Source: Eubacterium coprostanoligenes (GTDB lineage Bacteria > Bacillota > Clostridia > Oscillospirales > Acutalibacteraceae). Taken from it: 36,789 nt of DNA. The stretch covers positions 1 through 36,789 of the forward strand of contig NZ_FUWW01000018.1 in assembly GCF_900167205.1 (NCBI RefSeq), in the 5' to 3' direction. Positions within the stretch are counted from its first letter, which is position 1, and each line of letters opens with the position of its first letter. Shown here piece after piece: positions 15,779-24,740 of this stretch. The position numbers were made by a program, and so were the translations under genes. The notes beneath the pieces are model-generated. The model ran no database searches, had not been told where the DNA came from, and worked only from the letters and a program-made list of their open reading frames with translations.

Positions 15779-16574
15779 ACACTTCCGCCTTAATTGAATC
15801 TATTTTCCTATCCGTAACTTCAAGCACGGTAAATCTGACTCCGCCGTATTCCACAGCTTCGCCCTTGCTCTCCTCGCTCGGCACAGCACCAAGTCTGTTG
15901 ATGACAAATCCTGCAACAGTGTTGTAGTCGCCCTCCGGCAAATCAACGCCAAGTGCTTCCTCGGCGTCTTCAATATCGCAAGCACCGTCAAAAACAAAGG
16001 TGTCGTCATCAATCTTTGTAACCGATTGCTCCTCATCGTCATATTCATCCTCGATTTCGCCGACAAGTTCCTCGATAATATCCTCCATAGTAACAAGTCC
16101 CGCTGTTCCGCCGTACTCATCAACAACGATAGCAAGTTGAATATGGGTTTCGGTCATTTGAGCAAAGAGTTTTCCACACGGAATAGTTTCCGGAACAAAG
16201 AGCGGTGTGCGGATATAGTCCTCGATTTTTTCGCCCTTTGGAATTTCCGTTCCGACAAATTTGAGCAAATCTTTTACATACACAATGCCCTTGATATTGT
16301 CAAGATCCTCTTCATAAATAGGAATACGGGAAAAGCCCTCGTCAATAGCAAGTTTGACAACATCAATAATTTCCTCGGTAATTTCAACAGCGGCAATATC
16401 TGTTCTGTGAGTCATAATATCGCCAACATTAGTATCGTGAAATTCAAAAAGATTATTAATAATATCTCTTGTAGATTTTTCAAGTTCGCCCTCGTCATCG
16501 TCAACAAGTTGTTTTATTTCTTCCTCGGTTGAACTTTCTTTTTTAAACAAGCGTTTTAAACTGCCAATAGCCAT
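15753..16574 (-). CDS. CorC/HlyC-type protein: CBS pair plus transporter-associated domain
   Basis: The 273-residue soluble protein has two CBS motifs (about 50-110 with VGDIMTHRTDIAAV and GFSRIPIYEEDLDNIKG; about 115-175 with VDEYGGTAGLVTMEDIIEELVGEI) and a C-terminal CorC_HlyC domain (VFDGACDIEDAEEAL, VAGFVINRLGAVP). It lacks the DUF21/CNNM membrane domain of full-length hemolysin III-like proteins, so it resembles E. coli CorC/YbeX, which is encoded beside ybeZ and ybeY. The likely role is adenosine-nucleotide-sensing control of magnesium transport or ribosome-related Mg homeostasis. It is first in the operon, with GGAGG 9 bases before ATG 16574. Confidence 0.9.
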   Translation of the reverse strand: MAIGSLKRLFKKESSTEEEIKQLVDDDEGELEKSTRDIINNLFEFHDTNVGDIMTHRTDIAAVEITEEIIDVVKLAIDEGFSRIPIYEEDLDNIKGIVYVKDLLKFVGTEIPKGEKIEDYIRTPLFVPETIPCGKLFAQMTETHIQLAIVVDEYGGTAGLVTMEDIIEELVGEIEDEYDDEEQSVTKIDDDTFVFDGACDIEDAEEALGVDLPEGDYNTVAGFVINRLGAVPSEESKGEAVEYGGVRFTVLEVTDRKIDSIKAEVYDRTNNND

Positions 16575-16625
16575 AAAGGCAAATACCTCCGATTAACAAA
16601 ATTATATAGTAATCCATTCTGATAT

Positions 16626-16654
16626 ATTATAATATATAAATATTAATTTGTAAA
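16626..16654 (-). promoter_or_regulatory. sigma-A promoter of the corC-phoH-ybeY-era-yqzL-recO-mutS2-lacZ operon
   Basis: On the minus strand TTTACA (16649-16654) and TATAAT (16626-16631) are 17 bases apart. The -35 overlaps that of the divergent FkbM gene promoter. No other convincing promoter is seen until lacZ, so it may drive eight genes. Confidence 0.65.
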
Positions 16655-16676
16655 GTGCAAAGTAATATGTTATTAT
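16648..16676 (+). promoter_or_regulatory. sigma-A promoter of the FkbM methyltransferase gene
   Basis: TTGTAA (16648-16653) and TATTAT (16671-16676) with a 17-base spacer, 25 bases before ATG 16701. It overlaps the leftward operon promoter over its -35 box. Confidence 0.55.
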
Positions 16677-16700
16677 ATATCAAAATGAGGTGACGGCAAA

Positions 16701-17756
16701 ATGCTTGAAAAGATACAAGACAAAAATATATGGGACACCCTGAAAGACAGCAAAAAGCCTATTGTGCTATACGGAATGGGACTCGGTGCAGAAAAAATCA
16801 TGGCAGAGCTTGAACAAAGAGGGCTAAAGGCAGACGAAGTTTTTGCAAGTGACGAATTTGTAAGAGGTCATTCGTTCAAAGGCTACAAGGTGCTCAAATA
16901 CAGTGAGGTTTGCGAAAAATACGACGACTTCAATGTTGTTCTTTGCTTTGCAAGCCACATAGACAGCGTTATTGAAAATATCAAAAAAATCAACAGCGAA
17001 CACACGGTATTTGCTCCCGATGTGCCTGTTGCCGGCGGAGGACTTTTCACCCGTGAATACATTGCCGAGAACGAGGTAAAATTTGACGAAGTATATTCTC
17101 GACTTGCGGACGAAGAAAGCAAGAGGGTTTATCTTGACATTCTTTCATTCAAGGTATCGGGCAAGATTGAATATTTGCTACGCTCTTTCTGTGAAAAAGA
17201 CAAGGTTTATTCAGAAATTTTAAAGTTGACCGACAGCGAAGAAATCATTGATTTGGGTGCATATGACGGCGACACAATAAGAGAATTCACAACCGCAACA
17301 AATGGTAAATACAAGCACATCACCGCACTTGAGCCTGACGCAAAAAGCTACAAAAAACTGCTGAAAAACACCGACGGCATGGAGAATTTGATAACGCTGA
17401 ACATGGGTGCGTGGAGCAAAAAAGACACGCTGATTTTCAGCGCAGACGCAGGCAGAAACAGCAAGCTGTCATCAAGCGGAACAAGCGTTGAAGTGACCGA
17501 TATTGACAGCCTGAACATCCCTGCAACATTCATCAAAATGGACATTGAGGGAAGCGAAATGAAGGCACTTGAGGGTATGGAAAAAACCATAAAATCGCAA
17601 TTGCCAAAGTTATACATCTGTGCTTACCACAGAAACGAAGATTTGTTTGCCTTGCCGTTAAAGGTGTGGGAACTTAACGAAAACTACAAAATATATTTCA
17701 GGCATTCAAAATATATACCGGCATGGGAATCAAATTTTTACTGTGTAAACTATTGA
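16701..17756 (+). CDS. FkbM-family SAM-dependent methyltransferase
   Basis: The C-terminal half of this 351-residue protein is an FkbM (Methyltransf_21) domain: motif I IIDLGAYDGDTIREF at about 188-202, the acidic strand-2 end ALEPDAKSYKKLL, and the hallmark IKMDIEGSEMKALEGMEKTI. The N-terminal 110 residues form a Rossmann-like segment (IVLYGMGLGAEKIMAELEQRG) such as occurs in sugar-modifying and nucleotide-sugar-binding proteins. FkbM enzymes O-methylate sugars or small secondary metabolites. GAGGTGA precedes ATG 16701. It is a single-gene unit with tandem TGA-TAA stops and a shared downstream terminator. The substrate is unknown; a polysaccharide sugar is a guess. Confidence 0.85.
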   Translation: MLEKIQDKNIWDTLKDSKKPIVLYGMGLGAEKIMAELEQRGLKADEVFASDEFVRGHSFKGYKVLKYSEVCEKYDDFNVVLCFASHIDSVIENIKKINSEHTVFAPDVPVAGGGLFTREYIAENEVKFDEVYSRLADEESKRVYLDILSFKVSGKIEYLLRSFCEKDKVYSEILKLTDSEEIIDLGAYDGDTIREFTTATNGKYKHITALEPDAKSYKKLLKNTDGMENLITLNMGAWSKKDTLIFSADAGRNSKLSSSGTSVEVTDIDSLNIPATFIKMDIEGSEMKALEGMEKTIKSQLPKLYICAYHRNEDLFALPLKVWELNENYKIYFRHSKYIPAWESNFYCVNY

Positions 17757-17800
17757 TAAAGACCCTGAAGCAGCCAATAAACATACTCTTTTTAACATAA

Positions 17801-17842
17801 AAAACGGACATTCTTACAATTGCAAGAAAGTCCGTTTGTATT
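17801..17842. terminator. bidirectional terminator between the FkbM and GPH symporter 2 genes
   Basis: AAACGGAC (17802-17809) pairs with GTCCGTTT (17830-17837), extended inward by TTCTT/AAGAA. A T-rich tail follows on the + strand and a run of T on the - strand, suiting the two convergent genes. Confidence 0.8.
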
Positions 17843-17846
17843 TTTA

Positions 17847-19343
17847 TTATTCCGCTTCTTTATGTCTTTCTATAAGAACATTGAGCATTTCTTGATGAGA
17901 TTTGCTTGTAATCTCATATTTAATGGTAGGAATGATTGAAATTGCCATACCGATTGCAGGCGGAATTGTGAGCAAAAACCACATTGCCTTTGAATAATTT
18001 TGAAAATCGGTTGCAAACGACGCACCGTTGGCAATGGCTGTATTCATTTTTTCAATGTTAACATCGGAATAGCCGACTGCGGCATAGACATAAGCCGAAA
18101 TAATTGAAGCAATACCCGTTGAAAACTTTTGGATAAAGCTTTGACCTGCAAAAAACACACCGTCGGGACGGTAATTATGATGATAGTCCTCATAGTCTAT
18201 ACAGTCGCTTATCATAACGCTTTGGCAAATCATAACCGCACCAAAACCGATTCCGGCAAAAAGGAGCAGTACGCCGTCGATGACTACCCAACCAATTTTG
18301 GCAAGTTCGGTAGGAGCGATAAGATAAGTAACAAACAGCAAAGCCATAGGCAAAGCGGAAAAACCTGTAAGATTGTAAAGCGTTTTTACATCAATCTTTT
18401 TCATAAGCACAGGGCAAAGTGCCGTTGCACCGAACTGACCGATAAAGAACGCACCGCCAATGATAACAACGGTAAGGAATGTTTTGCCGTTGCTGAACGC
18501 ATTGGTTAAATCGCCGCCGCAGTAGTAATATGTAAACAAAGTCATTACAACTGTTGCGAGGAGCTGAAGCGGAGCACGAAGAATACCGGAAATCAAAAGT
18601 CTTCTGAACGGTTTGCAGTTCCACATAAGAGCAAACGATTCTTTCATCGTTTTTCTTTCGTCAGTATTAGGTACTCGTTCTTTAACGCCCAAGCCTGCAC
18701 ATTCAAAAAGGATTGACGACACAATCGTCATTGCGATACCGACAACGATAAAGCCCTTTTGTGCATTTTCACTTTCGCCGAATGCTTTGTTAGCCGCCTG
18801 ACTGAGAGCAACAACCGACACAATACCGAGACCTGCCGCAACGGAAGCAACTATTCTTGCAAGTGCGATAAGATTTGCTCTGTCTTTTTCAACCTCACTC
18901 ATACGGCTGATGACGCCCCAAAGCGGAACATCGCCCGCCGTGTAGGACATACCCCAAAGAACATAAGACACAGCTGCCCAAGTTACGATCAGCACCATAG
19001 CGGTTGTATTGCCGTTTTCTTTAGCCACGGCATAATTTCCATTGAGAAATGAAACGCATGTAATCACGCAAATTACAAGCGGAGCAAAAAGAAGATAAGG
19101 TTTGCACTTGCCCCATTTTGTTCGTGTTCTGTCAACAATCGAGCCCATCATCGGGTCGTTGATTGCATCCCAAATTCTTGCGATTGCAAAAATCCAGCCG
19201 AGTGCCACAGCCGGCAAACAAATTACATTTTGAAAATAATAGTAAAGCCCTGCCGTAACAACATTGTAAATAAGATTTTGACCGAAAAGACCGGTTAAAA
19301 ACATACCGGCTTCTTTTTTGGTATAAGTTAATCTTTCGTCCAT
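17847..19343 (-). CDS. GPH-family sugar:cation symporter 2
   Basis: This 498-residue, 12-helix symporter closely resembles the one at 953-2485. It shares TKKEAG, FGQNLIYN, YYFQNVICLPAVALGWI, DAINDPMMGSIVDRT and KWGKCKPYL, as well as the late CVDYEEYY/CIDYEDYHHNYRPDGVFFAGQSF segment that lies near helix 10-11. It likely imports a disaccharide or glycoside in symport with a cation. AAGGGG lies 8 bases before ATG 19343. A hairpin terminator separates it from the upstream GtrA-like gene, and I see no good promoter of its own, so its expression may depend on readthrough. The neighbouring GH63-like enzyme hints that its substrate is an alpha-linked oligosaccharide (inference). Confidence 0.9.
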   Translation of the reverse strand: MDERLTYTKKEAGMFLTGLFGQNLIYNVVTAGLYYYFQNVICLPAVALGWIFAIARIWDAINDPMMGSIVDRTRTKWGKCKPYLLFAPLVICVITCVSFLNGNYAVAKENGNTTAMVLIVTWAAVSYVLWGMSYTAGDVPLWGVISRMSEVEKDRANLIALARIVASVAAGLGIVSVVALSQAANKAFGESENAQKGFIVVGIAMTIVSSILFECAGLGVKERVPNTDERKTMKESFALMWNCKPFRRLLISGILRAPLQLLATVVMTLFTYYYCGGDLTNAFSNGKTFLTVVIIGGAFFIGQFGATALCPVLMKKIDVKTLYNLTGFSALPMALLFVTYLIAPTELAKIGWVVIDGVLLLFAGIGFGAVMICQSVMISDCIDYEDYHHNYRPDGVFFAGQSFIQKFSTGIASIISAYVYAAVGYSDVNIEKMNTAIANGASFATDFQNYSKAMWFLLTIPPAIGMAISIIPTIKYEITSKSHQEMLNVLIERHKEAE

Positions 19344-19366
19344 AATAACCCCTTTTTAAAATTATG

Positions 19367-19398
19367 ACAAAAAAGGACGATTCCACCGAACCGCCCTT
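19367..19398 (-). terminator. partial terminator between GtrA-like and symporter 2 genes
   Basis: On the minus strand AAGGGCGGTT pairs with AATCGTCCTT (10 bp with two G-U pairs; + coordinates 19373-19382 and 19389-19398), loop of 6, followed by TTTTTT. It lies 29 bases before the symporter ATG and may set a lower level for the downstream gene. Confidence 0.65.
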
Positions 19399-19426
19399 TC
19401 AACATTATTAGCTATAAAAATGTGAC

Positions 19427-20059
19427 TTATGCAGCCTTTTCCTCTGCTGTATCGTCTTTCTTTTCTCTCATAAGTACAAACTTTTCCATTGGGAAGAGAA
19501 CTACCATCTGAACAAAACCTGCTGCCATAGAAGCAAGAAGACGTGCGATAGACTCGTTTGTAACTATCTTGAGGAACCAGTTGCTTGCTTCAACCTTGAG
19601 AAGTGCACCAACGATTGCACCCTGCATCCAAGTTGAGAAGAGGATGAGTGCGAGAAGAAGCACGATGTAAATAACAAAGTTGTACCAAGCAGAATCAGAC
19701 TTGAATGTTGTCTTTTTATTCTGATAGAAACCATAAATGTTAGCAATAAGGTTTGAAAGAAGGAACGGAAGTACATAACCCCAGGTTACTACACCGTCGA
19801 TAACATACTTTGTAGCTTCTTTTGAGCCTGCTGTGAACATTGTAGGTGTAAAAATGCCTCTTAAAAATTCAGGAAGCAATGTGTGGATTTGGTCGCATAC
19901 CAAAGGAAGCAAAGCCGCAAGTGCCAACTGAATGATTGTTACAAGACCCGATACAACAAGGAACTTTACAAGTTGCCAAAGAGTCTTGATGAAACTACCC
20001 TTTTCTTCAGCAGCGTTATCAATGCCACCAAGACTGAATTTTTTCTTTTCGTCTGCCAT
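19427..20059 (-). CDS. GtrA-like polytopic membrane protein
   Basis: This 210-residue protein has four predicted membrane segments (about 29-52, 93-108, 125-145, 172-195). The LVKFLVVSGLVTIIQLALAAL start and SNLIANIYGFYQNKKTTFKSD loop fit the GtrA family (PF04138), whose members help move undecaprenyl-phosphate-linked sugars across the membrane. An insertion of about 30 residues between the first two helices (LLPEFLRGIFTPTMFTAGSKE) makes it longer than the usual 130-150. AAGGAG precedes ATG 20059 and a very good promoter lies in the 111-base gap upstream. The C-terminal tail is charged (REKKDDTAEEKAA). Role in this cluster unknown; cell-surface glycan decoration is plausible. Confidence 0.7.
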   Translation of the reverse strand: MADEKKKFSLGGIDNAAEEKGSFIKTLWQLVKFLVVSGLVTIIQLALAALLPLVCDQIHTLLPEFLRGIFTPTMFTAGSKEATKYVIDGVVTWGYVLPFLLSNLIANIYGFYQNKKTTFKSDSAWYNFVIYIVLLLALILFSTWMQGAIVGALLKVEASNWFLKIVTNESIARLLASMAAGFVQMVVLFPMEKFVLMREKKDDTAEEKAA

Positions 20060-20113
20060 AAATTTACTCCTTAAAAATTATGTTTTCTATGTAAATAGCG
20101 AATTTACTAAATC

Positions 20114-20142
20114 ATTATAACAATTTTTATTCCAATATGCAA
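20114..20142 (-). promoter_or_regulatory. sigma-A promoter of the GtrA-like gene
   Basis: On the minus strand TTGCAT (20137-20142) and TATAAT (20114-20119) with a 17-base spacer. It allows separate transcription of the GtrA-like gene and perhaps symporter 2 from the GH63-like/metallophosphoesterase pair. Confidence 0.65.
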
Positions 20143-20170
20143 CAATTATTTTAGTAAAAACATACAAAAA

Positions 20171-21850
20171 TTATGAGAACAACAATCCGAGCATAGCGGT
20201 GCCCGAAATCGCGTGAATAATAGCGATAACCGCCCACACGATAAGTGCAACTATGCCGGCAAGTATTGCAAGAAGAAGAATTACAATGAGAATAAGAACA
20301 AGAAGCACAAGAGGACCTTTTTTGCTCTTATTAACAGTATCTTCAAACTTCTTTTGTTCAAAAGCAGAAGCGGGGGCAGGGTTTTGCTCATCATAAATCG
20401 GATAAAGCGGAAGAGTTGCCTCGGCATCGCAATAACCGCTGTTCCAAAGAAGAGGCTCAACAAGACTTCTGACCGAAGTTGCACCTTTGAGCACCTTGCC
20501 TATTGAAAAATGAATTGTATTCAAAAATGCGTCAATTACATTGAGTAAACCGCAGGTGAGCTTGTATTCCCTTGTATCCGGAGTATACGGAGAATCACCG
20601 CAGTACAGGTTTTGGATAAGCTCGAGAATAAAATCAATAACCTTATTATTCGCAATATCGGCTATATCGGACTTTTTAAGACCGCATTCCTTTTTGCAAA
20701 GTCGCCAAATTTTCTTGAAGGTCAACTTGTCAAGAAACTTGCCGACAGGTTTTATTATCCACGCAAACTTTTTGACAGTTTCGCCCGGTACCGAAAAAGC
20801 AGTTGCCATTTCTGCAAGTCGGTCAATATCATGACCCATTGCCCACAAAACTTCCTTTATCATACCGAAGAAAAAGTTTTTCATATAATCCGGAAAACTC
20901 TTGCCGTCAGTGTCAAGTCCGTCAACATTGTCAACAAAAACAGTGTCAACATCAATCTTTGAATTTTTTGGGTCAAAGGTGACATTCCTCATTACAGGCG
21001 GACAGCCGATAAGTGCACCGCAGGTGATGTCATAAAACTTGTTGCCTTTTTTGGTTGTAATATCGCTTATGTCGTGAACATGGGTGTGACCCGTGAGCAT
21101 ACAGGAAAGACCGGCATCCGCAAAGATTTCTCGTGTTGTTTCGTAATTTCTTTGCATATTGCCACCGCCGATGATGTTATAAAACGGTGACGGTGAAATC
21201 ATAGGATGATGAGTCATTGCAATTACAAACTGGTCGTTCTTTTTTGCATCCTCAAGCTGTTCCATAATCCAAGCCATACAGTCATCGGAAAAGCCTGAAC
21301 CATGCTCGCCCTCCGGCTTGTAATTTGTGTCGTCATTGAGTGCAAACAAACGATAACCCGGTGCAAGCTGAACAACATAGCACATAGACTCTTTATGCAC
21401 GGCAATAGCCTCGTTTGGTCCAAACTCATAGTACATATCCCACAAATCGTGCCTATCGCCAACGGCAGGAACTTCGACCTTTTCATCATCCTCATAAGCA
21501 TAGGCAATGCCGTCATCCTGAAAATCGTGGGTAGCAGTTATAACATAAACTCTCTTGCCTCTTTTTTTGAGGTCACGGAGCATCTCAATAAATTCCTTGT
21601 GCGACTGTATTTCGCCCTCGTGAGTGGTATCTCCGGAAATAAGAACAATATCCGTTGAGGTGTCCTCACACAGCATATCAAAGGCTCTTTTGATGACAAG
21701 AGAACTGTCCTTAATCACCATCTGCGACTTGGATTCCATCTTGTCATAAGCCTTACCGTGAGTACCGAGCTTTGTTGAATAATAATGAACATCAGTAATA
21801 AACTGAACCTTAAGCGGCTCGTTGTTTGAGCCTACAATTTTGTATGCCAT
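20171..21850 (-). CDS. calcineurin-like metallophosphoesterase with C-terminal membrane anchor
   Basis: The 559-residue protein carries all metal-site blocks of the calcineurin-like phosphoesterase fold: ITDVHYYS near residue 15, LISGDTTHEGE, TATHDFQDD (in place of GNHD), AMTHHPMI and LTGHTHVHD. After the catalytic part (about 1-310) comes a helical region of about 200 residues that I do not recognise, and a C-terminal hydrophobic segment (LLVLILIVILLLAILAGIV) predicted to anchor it in the membrane. No signal peptide is seen, so the catalytic domain may face the cytoplasm. ATG 21850 was chosen because AAAGG lies 7 bases upstream. It begins 15 bases after the GH63-like gene, clearly one operon. 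Substrate unknown (phosphodiester, nucleotide or lipid-linked sugar). Confidence 0.8.
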   Translation of the reverse strand: MAYKIVGSNNEPLKVQFITDVHYYSTKLGTHGKAYDKMESKSQMVIKDSSLVIKRAFDMLCEDTSTDIVLISGDTTHEGEIQSHKEFIEMLRDLKKRGKRVYVITATHDFQDDGIAYAYEDDEKVEVPAVGDRHDLWDMYYEFGPNEAIAVHKESMCYVVQLAPGYRLFALNDDTNYKPEGEHGSGFSDDCMAWIMEQLEDAKKNDQFVIAMTHHPMISPSPFYNIIGGGNMQRNYETTREIFADAGLSCMLTGHTHVHDISDITTKKGNKFYDITCGALIGCPPVMRNVTFDPKNSKIDVDTVFVDNVDGLDTDGKSFPDYMKNFFFGMIKEVLWAMGHDIDRLAEMATAFSVPGETVKKFAWIIKPVGKFLDKLTFKKIWRLCKKECGLKKSDIADIANNKVIDFILELIQNLYCGDSPYTPDTREYKLTCGLLNVIDAFLNTIHFSIGKVLKGATSVRSLVEPLLWNSGYCDAEATLPLYPIYDEQNPAPASAFEQKKFEDTVNKSKKGPLVLLVLILIVILLLAILAGIVALIVWAVIAIIHAISGTAMLGLLFS

Positions 21851-21865
21851 ATTCTTACCTTTCAA

Positions 21866-24568
21866 TTACAAAGTTTCAATTTTAAGTATACCCTTATCAA
21901 CATCTTTGTCAAATGTAAATTCCAATGAACTGCCGTTACGGAGCTTAAATTTAACTTCTTTTCCGTTAAAGGTAGCCTTGTACGAATTCTTATCACTGAG
22001 GGTAACAATCATGGAATATTTTTCGTTGTTGCCGAAATACTTAAACGAAATCTCGGCACTGTCATCGGTTACATTTTGGTAATCGGTCCATACATCGAGA
22101 CCTGTTGTAACCGTTCCCGGCTTGTAATAAGCGTTTGCCCAAATGCAAATTGGAGCAGACAAACCGCCGAAGTTGTGGAACCATCCGCCACGGCGGGTTT
22201 TGATGCCGAAGCATTCATATGTAAAGTAGGTGAAATCGGTTTCTTCTTTCCACATTTCAAGTGCACGGTTTGCAATTTCAAACGCAAAATCTGTGTCGCC
22301 GTTGTCAAGCATTGTTTTCCATACAAACCACTGATGGCTCATCCAAACATTGCCGTTCCAATAGCCGTCATCAAAATAATAAGAGGCGGACATATCAACA
22401 GCAGAAACGCCTGCATTTGACCACATTTCATTTGGATTTTTGATATGAGAAATCAAGCGTTGCTTTCTTTCTCCGTCAACCGCACCTGCGATAAGCGGAT
22501 AAACTCCGTCAAAGCCTTTATCCCAGTTTTCGCCGTCCTCGGTTTTCATAATATAAGGAGCATTTTTGTCCTTATCGTACATAGTGTAGCCGAAATATCC
22601 CGACTCCTCATCCCAAGCGTAATTGTTGAGTGCATCTGTTGAGAACTTAATATCCGCATCATAAACGGCAATATCGTCTGTTTTGCCGAGATAATCGGCA
22701 ACCATTTTCATAATCTTACCGGCACGAATAATTTGGCTTGTAGAAAGACAAGGGCAAGAATATTCCTCCGCCTTGTCGGCAATCATCTTGACCTGAGCCG
22801 GATAATCATCCATACCCGAACAAGAATACCAATAATCATAGGTTGTAAGAAGTCCGTTGCCAAACTTTGCACAGGTTGAATTATGGTTTCTGCCACGCAA
22901 AAATTCATAGTACAGCTTCATTTTGTTATACATAAAATCAAGTTTTGCCTTGTCATTTGTACGCTTCAAAAGTTCAAGATATTCCACAAACTGTGTCGGC
23001 ACAAGCGAACCGTGAAGGAGGAAGCAAAAATCATCGTTGTCATCATCACAAAGATACATATCAAGTGCATATTGACAAAGTTCATTGCTGAACTCAAGAA
23101 GTCCCATACCGATGAATCCGCTGTCCCAAGTATAGAAGCTGTCCCAACGCTTGCCCGGTGTGTGATGAATAACATTTTCGCCGTGCTTATAAACAGGATA
23201 AACCGTATTTGTCAGCAAAGTTGCACGCAAAATATCGGTTGAAAGAGCGTACTTTTCGCCACTTTTGTTGAACTTTGCGGTTTCACCTGCTGTTTTGCGT
23301 TCGTTATATATTTTTTCATATTCGTCACAACTCAAAGGCTCAAAATCAGACTTTGCAACAACCGCATATTCAATATGAGTGCTGTGCGGTTCAATAAAAA
23401 TCGACTTTACAAGAGTGTTTTGGAAGAAGCCGTCATCCGAGTTTTTATGCTTGAACGAACCTGAAAAAGTTTCTTTCAAAGCGTCATATGTATGGTCGCC
23501 GTTTGAAAGACGATTGATGAGTGCATCCTCAAGGCTTCCGCTGTCGAGTGTGCGGAAACGGGTGTTTGGATTTGAAGTAATCACCCTGAATTTGCAATCG
23601 TCATAATGATAATCAATATCAACGGTGTAGCCGTTTTCGTTTTTCTTTGTTGAAATTTCAGGTTTAAAATCGTGCTTTATTTCAACAACTTCAAGACTGT
23701 TGCCTTTTTCATAAACAGCAACAAAATCAAGTTCAACACCTGCACCGCCGAGGCTGACAAGTTCAAAATCTTCCGCAAAAGGAAGTTCAACAATTGTCAA
23801 TGCATCACTGTGAGGCAAAATGATTTCCGTGCCGTTCAAAGCGAATTTTGCGTCTCCGTCGGTTACAGTTTTATATCTGACAGCAACAACAGGGTTGTCA
23901 ATGCCGTCTGCCGAAAGTTTATAGGCAACCTTATCCCCTGCCTCACAGCCAAAAGGTTTCAGTCCCAAATAGTGCACATGAGCATTATCACATCTGTCGC
24001 CCAAGCCGTATCCGAGATAAAATTCCTCGCTCTTGAACATTCCTCTGAACATACCGTCGGGTGTTTCATTTTCCCACGGTCTGATTTTTGCATAAGAATA
24101 TTCCGCATAATCATTTGCCTTGACAAGTTTGTAATTTTCATCTTCAGCCTTGATGTAGTATTCCTTTGAATTTGGAAATTCGAGTGATGAAAAGAAGTTA
24201 AGCACCGTGTTTTGCGACAAATCGGTGTTGTTTACGAATTCAACTCTTGCAAGATACGCTTCGTCATTTATTTTTGAAAACGAAACATCGGCGTACACCA
24301 TATCTTTCCACATCAATTCATATCTGTAAGAATAGAACGAATAGTCCGTTGCACACTTCCACAAATGGTAGCTTGACGGAACGGTTACATTGGGAACAGG
24401 GGTAGACGAGTTCCAAATTGTCGGATGAACCGCAAAATCAAAACGCACCGCATCAGCTGTTGATTTTGCATTTTTGTTGTTGATAGTGCCCATAACCCTT
24501 GAAAGTCCCATATACTTCTTTGAATAAGGACCCCAAAACGGCATAGGCCCCAGTGATTTTTTTGCCAT
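21866..24568 (-). CDS. large (alpha/alpha)6-barrel glycosidase, GH63/MGH1-like
   Basis: The 900-residue protein has an N-terminal beta-sandwich region (1-400) and a C-terminal (alpha/alpha)6 toroid typical of GH63 glucosidases, mannosylglycerate hydrolases and trehalases. Signs are RWDSFYTWDSGFIGMGLLEF, LVPTQFVEYLELLKRT, the Tyr/Trp-rich LLTTYDYWYSCSGMDDYP, and FDDGYWNGNVWMSHQWFVWK, followed by RRGGWFHNFGGLSAPI. The Asp in YTWDSGF and an acidic residue near the C-terminus are the likely catalytic pair. There is no signal peptide, so it probably works on imported alpha-linked oligosaccharides. ATG 24568 was chosen since GGAGGA lies 5 bases before it; an upstream in-frame ATG overlaps that site. 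First gene of the leftward glycan operon. Confidence 0.8.
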   Translation of the reverse strand: MAKKSLGPMPFWGPYSKKYMGLSRVMGTINNKNAKSTADAVRFDFAVHPTIWNSSTPVPNVTVPSSYHLWKCATDYSFYSYRYELMWKDMVYADVSFSKINDEAYLARVEFVNNTDLSQNTVLNFFSSLEFPNSKEYYIKAEDENYKLVKANDYAEYSYAKIRPWENETPDGMFRGMFKSEEFYLGYGLGDRCDNAHVHYLGLKPFGCEAGDKVAYKLSADGIDNPVVAVRYKTVTDGDAKFALNGTEIILPHSDALTIVELPFAEDFELVSLGGAGVELDFVAVYEKGNSLEVVEIKHDFKPEISTKKNENGYTVDIDYHYDDCKFRVITSNPNTRFRTLDSGSLEDALINRLSNGDHTYDALKETFSGSFKHKNSDDGFFQNTLVKSIFIEPHSTHIEYAVVAKSDFEPLSCDEYEKIYNERKTAGETAKFNKSGEKYALSTDILRATLLTNTVYPVYKHGENVIHHTPGKRWDSFYTWDSGFIGMGLLEFSNELCQYALDMYLCDDDNDDFCFLLHGSLVPTQFVEYLELLKRTNDKAKLDFMYNKMKLYYEFLRGRNHNSTCAKFGNGLLTTYDYWYSCSGMDDYPAQVKMIADKAEEYSCPCLSTSQIIRAGKIMKMVADYLGKTDDIAVYDADIKFSTDALNNYAWDEESGYFGYTMYDKDKNAPYIMKTEDGENWDKGFDGVYPLIAGAVDGERKQRLISHIKNPNEMWSNAGVSAVDMSASYYFDDGYWNGNVWMSHQWFVWKTMLDNGDTDFAFEIANRALEMWKEETDFTYFTYECFGIKTRRGGWFHNFGGLSAPICIWANAYYKPGTVTTGLDVWTDYQNVTDDSAEISFKYFGNNEKYSMIVTLSDKNSYKATFNGKEVKFKLRNGSSLEFTFDKDVDKGILKIETL

Positions 24569-24605
24569 ATTATCCTCCATAGTTTGTTATATAAACTTAA
24601 TTTTC

Positions 24606-24634
24606 ATTATGATAGGAAATTGTTTCTTTGTCAA
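24606..24634 (-). promoter_or_regulatory. sigma-A promoter of the GH63-like operon
   Basis: On the minus strand TTGACA (24629-24634) and CATAAT (24606-24611) are separated by 17 bases. It is divergent from the cpsC promoter, with about 40 bases between the -35 boxes. Confidence 0.65.
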
Positions 24635-24675
24635 TAATTTATTCAAATATAATTCTTTTTTTGACAATTAAATTA

Positions 24676-24704
24676 TTGACAAAACATATTTTTAAAGTTA
24701 TTAT
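24676..24704 (+). promoter_or_regulatory. sigma-A promoter of the cpsC-cpsD-cpsB operon
   Basis: TTGACA (24676-24681) and TATTAT (24699-24704) have a 17-base spacer, 37 bases before ATG 24741. An upstream copy of TTGACA occurs at 24661-24666. Confidence 0.65.
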
Positions 24705-24740
24705 ATTATAATGAAAAATACTGTACAAAGGAGTTAAAGC

